NCBI GenBank assembly: GCA_031179845.1
Contig: JAPSHM010000009.1
Span: 1 to 32,124 of the forward strand
Length of the DNA: 32,124 nt
Direction: 5' to 3'
From: Pedobacter sp.
Lineage (GTDB): Bacteria > Bacteroidota > Bacteroidia > Sphingobacteriales > Sphingobacteriaceae
Part shown: positions 8,767-16,866 of the stretch, piece by piece
How the letters are laid out: every line of letters begins with the position of its first letter
Position numbering within the stretch: position 1 is the first letter of the stretch
The notes under the pieces: generated by a model
The model's database searches: none
The model's input: only the letters and a program-made list of their open reading frames with translations
What the model was told of the DNA's origin: nothing
Made by a program: the position numbers and the translations under genes

Positions 8767-9606
8767 TTACTTCTTCGCAAGCGTATATTTCCCCCAAAAG
8801 TCTGTAGGGCTTATCATTGCCTGAAAGTCCACTCCTCCACGGCCGCCAGATCCACCGCCACGAAAATTACCGCCGCCACCTCCGAAATTGCCCCGACCAC
8901 CTCCGCCGTCAAATCCAGGTAACTGTAATCCGTTGAGCTTTATATTATATGCGAACTCTTTGGGTGTTGCAGTGGAAATTCCCAGTTCAGTTAATGGGAT
9001 TGCAACTTCATAATAGAAGGTATTGTCTTTGTCAATATTCGCAAAGGCTTTGATACCATACTCATTGTAAATCGCTACCAAAGTATCCGTAGTTTTTTTA
9101 AATCCTTTCAATTTAATCTCTTTGGATGACTGCAACTGTGACTTTTGTCTGGCTACCATAAATGAATCCCGTTGCTTCTTATCCTGTGGGCGCCCCCCAC
9201 CTGGAAAGCCTGAACGACCTACCCTCCCGCCACCTTGTCCTCTACCGAACGGGGCAGCAATGGGATAGGTCAATGCGATACTTCCTTCTTCTTTTTTCTG
9301 GCCGTTGGGGTTAACAGAAAAAGTGATGCCTCCCGCCATTATTTTTGAATTATTTGTCAGATCTGAAGATTTAATAATTAAATAAAGATTATTATCGTCA
9401 TTACTAACAATATAGGAAAGGCTTGTACGCTTGTTCACCGAAAAATCTGAGTCCTTCCACTCAAAATTTTTGCCGTCAATTTTTATTGCATGCGGCGCAA
9501 ATATGCTAACTTCCTGTAGTTCATTGATTTTTTGAGCCTTGCCTGACAGGCCGAGGCCGATCAGCAAAACCGTACTGTATGCGATTTTGAGAATTTCTGA
9601 GTTCAT
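8767..9606 (-). CDS. Secreted Gly/Arg-rich protein with CBM9-like fold
   Basis: The 279-residue product has a signal peptide (about 1-25, ending GKAQ). Residues about 36-115 and 165-228 resemble halves of a CBM9/DOMON-like beta sandwich: IKIDGKNFEW, then a NNLYLIIKSSD strand, and later YYEVAIPLTELGI, a stretch typical of that fold. Two low-complexity insertions interrupt it: Gly/Arg/Pro-rich at about 119-140 and an RGG-like glycine tract at 233-258. The C-terminus (TDFWGKYTLAKK) closes the fold. It lies directly upstream of the outer-membrane barrel gene on the same strand. I do not know its function; attachment to a carbohydrate, heme or cell-surface partner would be compatible with the fold. 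Confidence 0.75.
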   Translation of the reverse strand: MNSEILKIAYSTVLLIGLGLSGKAQKINELQEVSIFAPHAIKIDGKNFEWKDSDFSVNKRTSLSYIVSNDDNNLYLIIKSSDLTNNSKIMAGGITFSVNPNGQKKEEGSIALTYPIAAPFGRGQGGGRVGRSGFPGGGRPQDKKQRDSFMVARQKSQLQSSKEIKLKGFKKTTDTLVAIYNEYGIKAFANIDKDNTFYYEVAIPLTELGISTATPKEFAYNIKLNGLQLPGFDGGGGRGNFGGGGGNFRGGGSGGRGGVDFQAMISPTDFWGKYTLAKK

Positions 9607-9783
9607 AGTTCGGTGTTCAAATGCGATATTGAATTTAAGACTGACTAAAATGATTTAGGTTTAATGTCTATTTTTCTAAATTATTTTTACACTCCTTATC
9701 TTTCTATCAAGTTGCACACGAATTAAACACAAAATCCAGTCTATTGGAAATTGTTATCTTAATTTGTTACATAAGTACTTCAG

Positions 9784-9829
9784 TTAATCGGTTTTGCGGA
9801 TTAAGATGCAACTGTCAGGCTGTTGCATC
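9784..9829 (-). repeat. Two adjacent hairpins at the end of cydB
   Basis: On the minus strand GATGCAAC (9829-9822) pairs with GTTGCATC (9812-9805), and directly after it TTAATC (9804-9799) pairs with GATTAA (9789-9784). Both have 9-base loops. The first spans the cydB stop codon. No T-run follows, so this is not a standard terminator, but it may stabilise or end the cyd transcript. Confidence 0.5.
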
Positions 9830-10828
9830 CTTCCGTTTTTGGAAGATATAAATTAAATAGACCAGTGCAGGTAGAATAAATAAACTTCCGATAAGCAGGG
9901 CGTAGCCTAAAGACAAGATCGTTTTAGCTTGCCCCTGATGCGCGAGCAGAGATAAGTTATCCCCATTCTTAAGCAATACAATATCTGGAAAATGGCTATA
10001 CGTGGCTGCAAAAAGAATCATAGACACCTGAAAACCGGCAAGTAATCGCAAAAGTATGGGCTTATTGTGATTTAAGGCATAGAACATGGCGATCAGCGAC
10101 AAACTCGCCGCGGTAATTGCAATTAAACCAGGTGTATCCCCTAATATCCATGTAGTTAATGGAATGCCATCAAAATATGCAGCGACAAAAACCAGTGCCC
10201 CACAGCCCATTACGACGAAAATGGCACGTTTCGCTTTTTCTATAAAATGGGTCCTATCGCCGCCCTCTTCTGTTTGGCCAATGATGAAAATAGTGGCTAA
10301 AAAGCCACATATACTAACTGTAAAAATACCAACTGCAACAGAGAACCAACTTAACCAGCTAAACACATAAGCCGATATGAAATCATTTGCAAGGGGATCG
10401 ATCTGTCCGGATACAGAACTGGCAGCGATAACACCAAGAAAAAAAGGGGTAATTAAACTTGAATATACAAAGATAGGAGTATAAACCTTTTGCATATCGT
10501 CCTTTACAGCATCATAATTTCTGAAAACAAAAGCTGTTCCTCTCGCAATAATACCAAGTAGCATACAAACCAGTGGAATATGCAGGTAAACGGAAATAGT
10601 GGTATAAATTTTTGGAAATCCAACAAAGAGAATCACAATTGCAATGATTAACCACATGTGGTTCGCTTCCCAAATCGGGCCGATCGCCTTGTACATCGTT
10701 CTACGGGTTTTGGCCTTGTTGGCTTTAGTTGTAAACAACTCAATGATACCAGCACCGAAATCCGCTCCTCCAAGCAGGATGTATAATAGGATAGCCATCC
10801 AAAGAAAAACAATAACTACATATATCAT
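9815..10828 (-). CDS. cydB: Cytochrome bd quinol oxidase subunit II
   Basis: The 337-residue protein is almost entirely membrane-embedded, with about eight or nine spans. CydB landmarks are GGADFGAG (about 20-27) and GPIWEANHMWL (about 50-60) in the first third. CydB pairs with CydA in the bd-type terminal oxidase, which oxidises quinol and reduces oxygen to water with high affinity, without pumping protons. The ATG at 10828 is 4 bases beyond the cydA stop, so translation is probably coupled. No small cydX-like frame was found after it. A pair of hairpins overlaps its stop codon. cydDC assembly genes are not in the window. Confidence 0.95.
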   Translation of the reverse strand: MIYVVIVFLWMAILLYILLGGADFGAGIIELFTTKANKAKTRRTMYKAIGPIWEANHMWLIIAIVILFVGFPKIYTTISVYLHIPLVCMLLGIIARGTAFVFRNYDAVKDDMQKVYTPIFVYSSLITPFFLGVIAASSVSGQIDPLANDFISAYVFSWLSWFSVAVGIFTVSICGFLATIFIIGQTEEGGDRTHFIEKAKRAIFVVMGCGALVFVAAYFDGIPLTTWILGDTPGLIAITAASLSLIAMFYALNHNKPILLRLLAGFQVSMILFAATYSHFPDIVLLKNGDNLSLLAHQGQAKTILSLGYALLIGSLFILPALVYLIYIFQKRKDATA

Positions 10829-10832
10829 AAAA

Positions 10833-12158
10833 CTAATCTTTTAAATTTGACTGCGAATCGTAAAGTTCGTCAACCATAGTGATCTGGCGGAATAACAATA
10901 CAGCAACAATTACGGATAATGAAATGTATACGGCTGTAAATAGATAGAAAGAATACGCTATTCCAGGCATAGGAGTCACTGCATCAGCGGTACGCATTAC
11001 CCCACGAATAATCCAGGGTTGTCGGCCTACCTCTGTTACCGTCCATCCGGCCTCGAGTGCGATGAATCCAAGCGGGGTCGCAATAACAAATAATTTCAAC
11101 AGCCAGCGACTGTTCAGCCATTTCTTCTTCCTTACCAATGCGGTGAAGTACAGTAATGCGATCAGTACCATGACCATTCCTAAGCCGACCATGATTTGAA
11201 AGGCGTAATGGGTAATTGCAACAGGCGGCTGGTCTGCTTTTGGAACACGGTCTAAACCTTGAACCTCACCATTGAAGTCGCCCGTTGCCATAAAGCTTAA
11301 TAGTCCTGGGATTTTTATAGCATAATCTACTTTCTTGTTTGCAGTGTCGGGAATACCGCCAATAATTAGCGGGGCATTTCTTTCTGTGTGGAAATGTGCC
11401 TCCATCGCCGCTAACTTTTCTGGTTGTCTTTTAGCCACATCCTTTGCCGAAATGTCACCGCTAATAGGTTGCAGACATGCTGCTACTGTTCCAAATATGG
11501 CTGCAATTTTAAACGCTTTACTGTGAAAACCTATATTTTTTCCCTTTAGTATCATCAGCGCGTGAACACCTGCTACCGCAAAGCCAGTTGAAACAAATGC
11601 CGCAACACTCATGTGTAGTGCCTGAGAGAACCACGCATCATTAAACATCGCCTTTATAGGATCAATATTTAAGTACTGCCCGTCCACATAGTCAAAGCCT
11701 GCCGGACTGTTCATCCAGGCATTTGCAGCAACAACTAGGATTCCTGAAAGCAATCCGCTAATGCCAACGACCACCCCAGTAGCCCAATGGAACCAGGGAT
11801 GTAATCTGTTCCAACCATATAAGTAAAAGCCAAGGGCGATCGCTTCAATAAAAAATGCCGTTCCTTCCAAGGAAAACGGCATGCCAAATATCGGTCCTGC
11901 ATGCTCCATGAAACGTGGCCATAAAAGGCCGAGCTCAAAGGACAGCACGGTACCGGAAACTGCTCCGGTAGCAAAAAAGATTGCCACTCCCTTACTCCAT
12001 GCCTTGGTTACATCCCGGTAAACGACGTTTTTAGTCCGAAGCCAAAAAAAATGGGCCACTGACATGAAAAAAGGCATAACCATGCCGATACATGCAAATA
12101 CAATGTGAAAGCCTAAGGAGAAAGCCATTTGGAGGCGTGCAGCTAAAAGATCGTCCAT
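10833..12158 (-). CDS. cydA: Cytochrome bd quinol oxidase subunit I
   Basis: The 441-residue subunit carries the hemes of bd oxidase. Visible are H18 in the first helix (LGFHIVF, the heme-ligand position), FSLEGTAFFIEAIALG with the conserved acidic pair near 96-106, a histidine in ALHMSVAAFV near 182 (heme b558 position) and the GRQPWIIRGVMRT motif near 370-385. The periplasmic quinol loop between about residues 230 and 310 is short compared with E. coli CydA (522 residues), placing it with the short Q-loop type. It is the first gene of cydAB. Upstream TACTTTTA at 12191-12198 on the minus strand is a possible -7 element; I saw no clear FNR-like box. Confidence 0.96.
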   Translation of the reverse strand: MDDLLAARLQMAFSLGFHIVFACIGMVMPFFMSVAHFFWLRTKNVVYRDVTKAWSKGVAIFFATGAVSGTVLSFELGLLWPRFMEHAGPIFGMPFSLEGTAFFIEAIALGFYLYGWNRLHPWFHWATGVVVGISGLLSGILVVAANAWMNSPAGFDYVDGQYLNIDPIKAMFNDAWFSQALHMSVAAFVSTGFAVAGVHALMILKGKNIGFHSKAFKIAAIFGTVAACLQPISGDISAKDVAKRQPEKLAAMEAHFHTERNAPLIIGGIPDTANKKVDYAIKIPGLLSFMATGDFNGEVQGLDRVPKADQPPVAITHYAFQIMVGLGMVMVLIALLYFTALVRKKKWLNSRWLLKLFVIATPLGFIALEAGWTVTEVGRQPWIIRGVMRTADAVTPMPGIAYSFYLFTAVYISLSVIVAVLLFRQITMVDELYDSQSNLKD

Positions 12159-12190
12159 ATTTAAACGTTAAGTGCTATCAGAATATCTCG

Positions 12191-12198
12191 TAAAAGTA
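12191..12198 (-). promoter_or_regulatory. Putative -7 element upstream of cydA
   Basis: On the minus strand this reads TACTTTTA, one base off TAnnTTTG, 32 bases ahead of the cydA ATG. There is no good -33 partner. Confidence 0.3.
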
Positions 12199-12325
12199 CA
12201 GCTTATCTGCTTTAAAAGGGCGATTTTTTGGTGTTTAATTACAATAAATTGGTCATAATTATAAAACAGATCGCAAAAAACAACCTGCATTGGATTATCT
12301 CTATATGAAAACTTAAATATATATC

Positions 12326-12403
12326 ATGAAATATTTTTATTATGAGGATAATAAAGTCAAGTTCACCGTGTTAAACAATAAATATCAACTTCAAACAATT
12401 TAA
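12326..12403 (+). CDS. Possible 25-residue upstream ORF
   Basis: ATG at 12326 opens a 25-codon frame (product starts MKYFYYEDNKVKF) that stops with TAA one base before the ATG of the lipoprotein gene. The product is hydrophilic and tyrosine-rich with no membrane or leader character. It may be a leader peptide coupled to the lipoprotein, a gene remnant, or chance in an AT-rich spacer. I cannot tell which. Confidence 0.2.
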   Translation: MKYFYYEDNKVKFTVLNNKYQLQTI

Positions 12404-12404
12404 C

Positions 12405-13208
12405 ATGAAAATTCCAATACAGCCTCAGGTCCTTACGCTTCTCACCTTATTAAGCTTAGCAGCATGTAAACAAGATAACATGGATATTCCTAAAATTCCG
12501 GAAGTTAAAAAACCTTCCGTAACAAAGCGACAGGTTCCCGTAAAATTTGAATCGACTGAAATTACGCTCAATTTGAAATATAAAGCCAATACCGCTATTC
12601 TTTTGGAGATAGATGAAGGTAGAGGAAACAAATTTTTGATCGACTACACGCCGGAGAACTTTCCAGCCACTTTGGAAAAATACCAGAATGGCGTGCTGGT
12701 ATATATCGTGTATTATATACTGGATACTAAAAAGAAAGTGGCGAAAGCTGTTACCTTCAATCATGATGATAAATTACAGGAATACACTCCTACTGGATCG
12801 TATACGCTAAGCTATAAGGAACCTGAATTTCTCGAGGTTGTCAAATATTATAACGAAACGGACAAACCTGGCCATACTTATATTAGAACTTTCAACGGTT
12901 CCGGAATCCTTTCAGAAATCGGTTCAACAAGCAGTCAAGGGTTGCTAAACAAAGTTGGTTTTCACTTTGATCAACAAAATGGAATTTCCAGTTTGATACC
13001 TTACAGTCAACTTTTCTCTTTGGAAGCTGATTATTGGTTCTTATTCTGTCTAGGTGGCAACTTATTGAGCCGAATCAATGAAAAATCCCCGCTTGAAAAC
13101 CTCAGTTTGAATTATAGTTACGCTGACGACGGATATCCGTCAGTGGTGAACCTAGCTAGAAACGGAAGTACACAAAAAATTAAAATAACTTACAAAACGC
13201 TGGAATGA
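12405..13208 (+). CDS. Lipoprotein of unknown function
   Basis: I do not recognise this 267-residue protein beyond its class. It begins with a lipoprotein signal peptide ending LSLAAC, so the mature protein should be lipid-anchored at about C21. A Pro/Lys/Val linker follows (about 27-45), then a beta-rich body. Near the end is SYADDGYPSVVNLARNG, resembling the repeating beta-hairpin units in Bacteroidota lipoproteins of the DUF4595 sort; this is a weak resemblance. It stands alone on the plus strand between the divergent cydAB operon and the convergent peptidase gene, whose stop lies only three bases away. Confidence 0.7.
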   Translation: MKIPIQPQVLTLLTLLSLAACKQDNMDIPKIPEVKKPSVTKRQVPVKFESTEITLNLKYKANTAILLEIDEGRGNKFLIDYTPENFPATLEKYQNGVLVYIVYYILDTKKKVAKAVTFNHDDKLQEYTPTGSYTLSYKEPEFLEVVKYYNETDKPGHTYIRTFNGSGILSEIGSTSSQGLLNKVGFHFDQQNGISSLIPYSQLFSLEADYWFLFCLGGNLLSRINEKSPLENLSLNYSYADDGYPSVVNLARNGSTQKIKITYKTLE

Positions 13209-13211
13209 TAA

Positions 13212-15779
13212 TTAATTTAGCGCCTGACGTGCCCTGAACAAGTTATCCGTTGCCTGCAATATTTTAGCTTTCAGCTTGGGGTTATAATCGGAATGCTCTT
13301 TTAAGAAATCAGCTACAATATTTGCGGCCTCGTCACTTTGATAAGCGCTGAAAGTAGCTTGAAGCCAATTTTGTGGAAAAAAAATATCTCCTGTAGTTTG
13401 AATTTCTTCCAACATTTCTAAACTTTTCTTGAGGTAGGCTACAGAAGTCGCCTGCCTCAAAGGATGGTGCAGATAATGAAGTGCAGCTCCAACACTAGCT
13501 TCTTTATCCCGATTCGTTTTACTTTCCATGCTTTTAAAGAATTCATCCCTTTCAGTTTGATTAGATGATAGTGCTGGCATAATGAACTCAAAACGTTTCT
13601 TTCTATCAATATCATTGATTCGCGCCAATTGCACTTTCATAAGTGTCGAATTATCGGATGCTCTCAAAGCAAGGGAAAAAGTTAAAGCGGTGTAATCATC
13701 CTCGGAAAGTTTTACACCCTCGGGAGCCTGTTTCAAGTTCCAAATTTCGTAAAGCCGATTTTGTGCTTCCCTGCTTGAAAATACATCTTGATAGGCTTTA
13801 AACAAAAGCTTTTTTTGATTGGACCCCAGCTGCTCAGTCATGGCGTTCCAAATTTGTTGTTCAGGAAGCTGGCCAAGATTGGCCCTTTCCTCGTGAGAAA
13901 GGAATACCCAATAAATCGTATTAATATAACTGGACATCAGTTTAAGGTTCAGTTCTTCTTTTTCTTTTCCCAATCCGTCCAGGAAAAGTCTTAATAACTC
14001 CATGGGCTGAACAGACCTTGCATTTAACATATTCTCATAAAGTGAAATGTATGCAGCGGCACGGTTCAAAGGTTTGTCCATTGTATATAAGTGATTGAAC
14101 ATTGTCCGGTCTGTCGGCCATAGCCCATAGCCTTGACCCGATGAGTTGAACAATACAAATAAAGGGACGTCCAGTCCCTCTACGGCGTTAACCCGAACCT
14201 CCGGCGCGTTTAGATTCACTGTGATTTCTTTACTATATCCAGGGTAAAATAAAGTGAGCTCGAAAATTTGTGGCCAGATCCTCGACGATTTACCATATTC
14301 AGCAGTTTGTTTGATCACAAATTTGCGAATTTTGTTTCCGGACCGTTTTAATGTATAATCTATTACAGGTCTTCCAGGCTCTTCTACCCACACGCTATTC
14401 CACTGTTGCAGATCAGCTGCTGCATATTTGTCGAGGATAGCAATCAAATCCGGCCATGAAGCATTGCTATTTGCAAACTTTCTAAGGTATTCTCGTACCC
14501 CTTGTTTAAACTGGTCCTTTCCCATTAGCCGCTCGAGTTGCTGCATCATGATCGGAGCCTTGTGATAGATTATGTTTCCATAGAGAGTTCCCGCATCTTT
14601 CAAATTTTCGAGATCCTGTCTAATCGGATTAGACCCTATCGTTCGGTCAACACTGTACGCTGCGGGAAAGTGGTTGGTAAGGAACTTAAGGTCAAACACC
14701 TCTTTGCCTACCAGTCCCTCGGCGCTTTTGTCTGCCATGAAATTGGCAAATACCTCCTTCATCCAGACAACACTAAACCAGTTCATGGTTACCAGGTCCC
14801 CAAACCACATGTGAGCGGTTTCATGTGCAATCAAATTGTTCCTTGAATTGAGCTGATCCTTAGTAGCTGTCGCATCCAGAAACAACGTTGATGCCTTATA
14901 TTGTATGGCTCCAACATGCTCCATCCCCCCAAACTGAAAATCAGGAATAGCGGCAAAGCCGAATTTTTGAAAAGGATATGGAATGGCAGTCCAGTCCTCA
15001 AAATATCGGAGTGCATCAGTATGAATCTTAAATATATCATTCATGCTGAACTTTATTTTCGCCGTATCAGATTCTCTGTATAGGAAATCTGTAACCATCG
15101 TGCCCACGTGATCAGTTTTTTCTTTGAAGTTCCCTGCAACGAATGAAAACAGGTAAGTGCTCAATGTATCGGACGTTGCAAAATGACAAATTTTACGGCC
15201 ATCCATCAATGCAGTGCTCTTCAATGGACCATTGCCCATTACCTTCCAGTCTGCCGGAACTTTTAACATCAGATCATAAGTAGCTTTTAGATCGGGCTGG
15301 TCAAAGCAAGGAAAAACCGTTCTGGCTCTATCAGGCACAAAAAGCGTATATAGATAATCAGAATTGCGGTTAAGGGCAGCTTCTCCCGACTCAAAAGCGA
15401 TTTCAATCCGATTGGCTCCTTTAGCTAAGTATTTAGCGGAGATCAGTAGATGTTCTTTTAAGTGTTCTATGGGCGATGACTGACCGTTTACCGTCAAATT
15501 CCATAATTTAGACGGATGTTCTTTGAAATCGATTTGAAGGTCCTGATCATTGGAGCTTAGGTTGAATTCCAATATTTCAACTGCCGAAATTTTCTCTTTT
15601 CTATCGGCCGGTATGTCGAATTCCAATTTATAGTGGATACCACTTACAATTGCCTTCCGATGTAATGCCAATTGTTTTGAAACACCAATTTCTATTTCCT
15701 GCGCCATTGCAATCCCTGCCACAGAGAAAAAGATTAGAAATAAAATTCCCTTTATCAAAATACTATGAAAATTGACCAT
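13212..15779 (-). CDS. M1-family metallopeptidase, exported
   Basis: The 855-residue enzyme has a signal peptide (about 1-26, ending AMAQ), so it should act in the periplasm or outside. Its zinc site is complete: H319-E320-x-x-H323 and, 18 residues further, E342. The exopeptidase motif upstream reads GGMEH (near 283) in place of the classical GAMEN, a variant that is common in this Bacteroidota subgroup. A tyrosine near 397-403 (LYGNIIYHKAP) is placed to stabilise the transition state. The remaining 400 residues form a beta domain and a helical C-terminal domain. M1 enzymes remove N-terminal residues from peptides. The gene converges with the unknown lipoprotein, leaving three bases between stop codons. 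Confidence 0.92.
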   Translation of the reverse strand: MVNFHSILIKGILFLIFFSVAGIAMAQEIEIGVSKQLALHRKAIVSGIHYKLEFDIPADRKEKISAVEILEFNLSSNDQDLQIDFKEHPSKLWNLTVNGQSSPIEHLKEHLLISAKYLAKGANRIEIAFESGEAALNRNSDYLYTLFVPDRARTVFPCFDQPDLKATYDLMLKVPADWKVMGNGPLKSTALMDGRKICHFATSDTLSTYLFSFVAGNFKEKTDHVGTMVTDFLYRESDTAKIKFSMNDIFKIHTDALRYFEDWTAIPYPFQKFGFAAIPDFQFGGMEHVGAIQYKASTLFLDATATKDQLNSRNNLIAHETAHMWFGDLVTMNWFSVVWMKEVFANFMADKSAEGLVGKEVFDLKFLTNHFPAAYSVDRTIGSNPIRQDLENLKDAGTLYGNIIYHKAPIMMQQLERLMGKDQFKQGVREYLRKFANSNASWPDLIAILDKYAAADLQQWNSVWVEEPGRPVIDYTLKRSGNKIRKFVIKQTAEYGKSSRIWPQIFELTLFYPGYSKEITVNLNAPEVRVNAVEGLDVPLFVLFNSSGQGYGLWPTDRTMFNHLYTMDKPLNRAAAYISLYENMLNARSVQPMELLRLFLDGLGKEKEELNLKLMSSYINTIYWVFLSHEERANLGQLPEQQIWNAMTEQLGSNQKKLLFKAYQDVFSSREAQNRLYEIWNLKQAPEGVKLSEDDYTALTFSLALRASDNSTLMKVQLARINDIDRKKRFEFIMPALSSNQTERDEFFKSMESKTNRDKEASVGAALHYLHHPLRQATSVAYLKKSLEMLEEIQTTGDIFFPQNWLQATFSAYQSDEAANIVADFLKEHSDYNPKLKAKILQATDNLFRARQALN

Positions 15780-15880
15780 GGAAGCTAATTTAAGCAGGAT
15801 TTTCTAATTTATTCGTCATGTTTATCCTGAAAGTGTATTTTAATACAGATTACTCAGCCATATGCGTAATTTAGAGGCAG

Positions 15881-15888
15881 CAAAACTA
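15881..15888 (-). promoter_or_regulatory. Possible -7 element for the M1 peptidase
   Basis: The minus strand reads TAGTTTTG, a full match to TAnnTTTG, but it lies about 100 bases ahead of the peptidase start and has no -33 partner at the right spacing. Confidence 0.25.
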
Positions 15889-15931
15889 TTTTAAAATTAA
15901 CTGGTTACAGTAAAAACAAAAATCAAAACAT

Positions 15932-16780
15932 ATGAACACAACCTTTAAATCGATGTTGCTACTTCTACTAGCCGTAGCTTTGAATGCTGATCTCCAGGCA
16001 CAAGGATTGAAGATGCCGCAGGCCAGTAGCAGTCAGACTATTATTCAAAATTTTGGATTAGGTAAGATTACAGTAAACTATTCCCGTCCCAATGTAAAAG
16101 GTCGTAAAATCTTTGGAGGTTTGGAACCTTATGGTACGGTATGGCGCACTGGGGCGAACTCAGCGACTTTAATCAGTTTCACAGAGCCTGTAAAAATTGA
16201 TGGCAAGGACTTACCTGCAGGAGATTACGGTTTATTTACAATACCTGGTAAAGACGAATGGACCATTATCTTCAATAAAGGTGCTAAACAATGGGGATCT
16301 TATGAATACAAGGAAGCCGAAGACGTTTTAAGACTAAAGGTAAAAGCGAACAAATTAAAGGATAGGAGCGAGACATTTACCGTTCAGTTTGCCAATGTTT
16401 ATCCTACAACTGCCCAGTTACAATTGATGTGGGAAGATACAGGCGTAAATGTAAATTTGAGCACTGAAATCGATGCCACAGTAATGGCAAGTATTGAAGA
16501 AGCTATGAAGGGTGAGAAAAAACCTTACTTTGCGGCGGCACAATATTACTATTCAAATGGCAAAGACTTGAACAAAGCATTGGAGTGGGTTAATGCAGCC
16601 GAAGCAGCAGATAACAAAGCGCCATGGATCAAGTTATGGAAAGGACGTATTCAGATGAAAATGGGCGATAAAACAGGTGCAGCAAAAACAGCAGTTGCAG
16701 GTTTAGCTGCAGCTACTGAAATGAAAAATCAAGAATATATCCGTTTACACACTGAGTTGATGAACGAAACAAAGAAGTAA
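15932..16780 (+). CDS. DUF2911 protein, exported
   Basis: The 282-residue protein has a signal peptide (about 1-23, ending LQAQ). Residues about 25-170 are a DUF2911 domain with its landmark motifs: NYSRPNVKGRKIFG, YGTVWRTGANSAT and LPAGDYGLFTIPG. The remaining 100 residues are helical and TPR-like (ALEWVNAAEAAD, then a second helix pair). The domain's biochemical role is unknown; it is widespread and often multicopy in Bacteroidota. The gene is monocistronic and ends at a very long hairpin. Confidence 0.88.
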   Translation: MNTTFKSMLLLLLAVALNADLQAQGLKMPQASSSQTIIQNFGLGKITVNYSRPNVKGRKIFGGLEPYGTVWRTGANSATLISFTEPVKIDGKDLPAGDYGLFTIPGKDEWTIIFNKGAKQWGSYEYKEAEDVLRLKVKANKLKDRSETFTVQFANVYPTTAQLQLMWEDTGVNVNLSTEIDATVMASIEEAMKGEKKPYFAAAQYYYSNGKDLNKALEWVNAAEAADNKAPWIKLWKGRIQMKMGDKTGAAKTAVAGLAAATEMKNQEYIRLHTELMNETKK

Positions 16781-16790
16781 TTCAATTTGT

Positions 16791-16852
16791 GAACTCATGA
16801 AACAAAAGGAGCCTGGTGTCTTTACATCAGGCTCCTTTTGTTTCATGAGTTC
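16791..16852. terminator. Long perfect inverted repeat between convergent genes
   Basis: Arms at 16791-16815 and 16828-16852 are exact 25-base reverse complements around a 12-base centre, where three more pairs can form. The inner part (AAAAGGAGCCTG with its complement ending CCTTTT) has the form of a bidirectional terminator. The outer 13 base pairs extend it well beyond the usual length. It lies between the DUF2911 gene and the symporter gene, 14 bases from the latter's stop. Confidence 0.85.
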
Positions 16853-16866
16853 TTTAAAAGATCAAA

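Noticed and set aside
8820-9240. Glycine codon runs as a possible CRISPR or tandem repeat
   Set aside because: The repeats are irregular GGN codon tracts within an open frame, without constant spacers.
12159-12404. FNR/CRP-like site in the cydA spacer
   Set aside because: I looked for TTGAT-N4-ATCAA and TGTGA-N6-TCACA patterns and saw none close enough to report.
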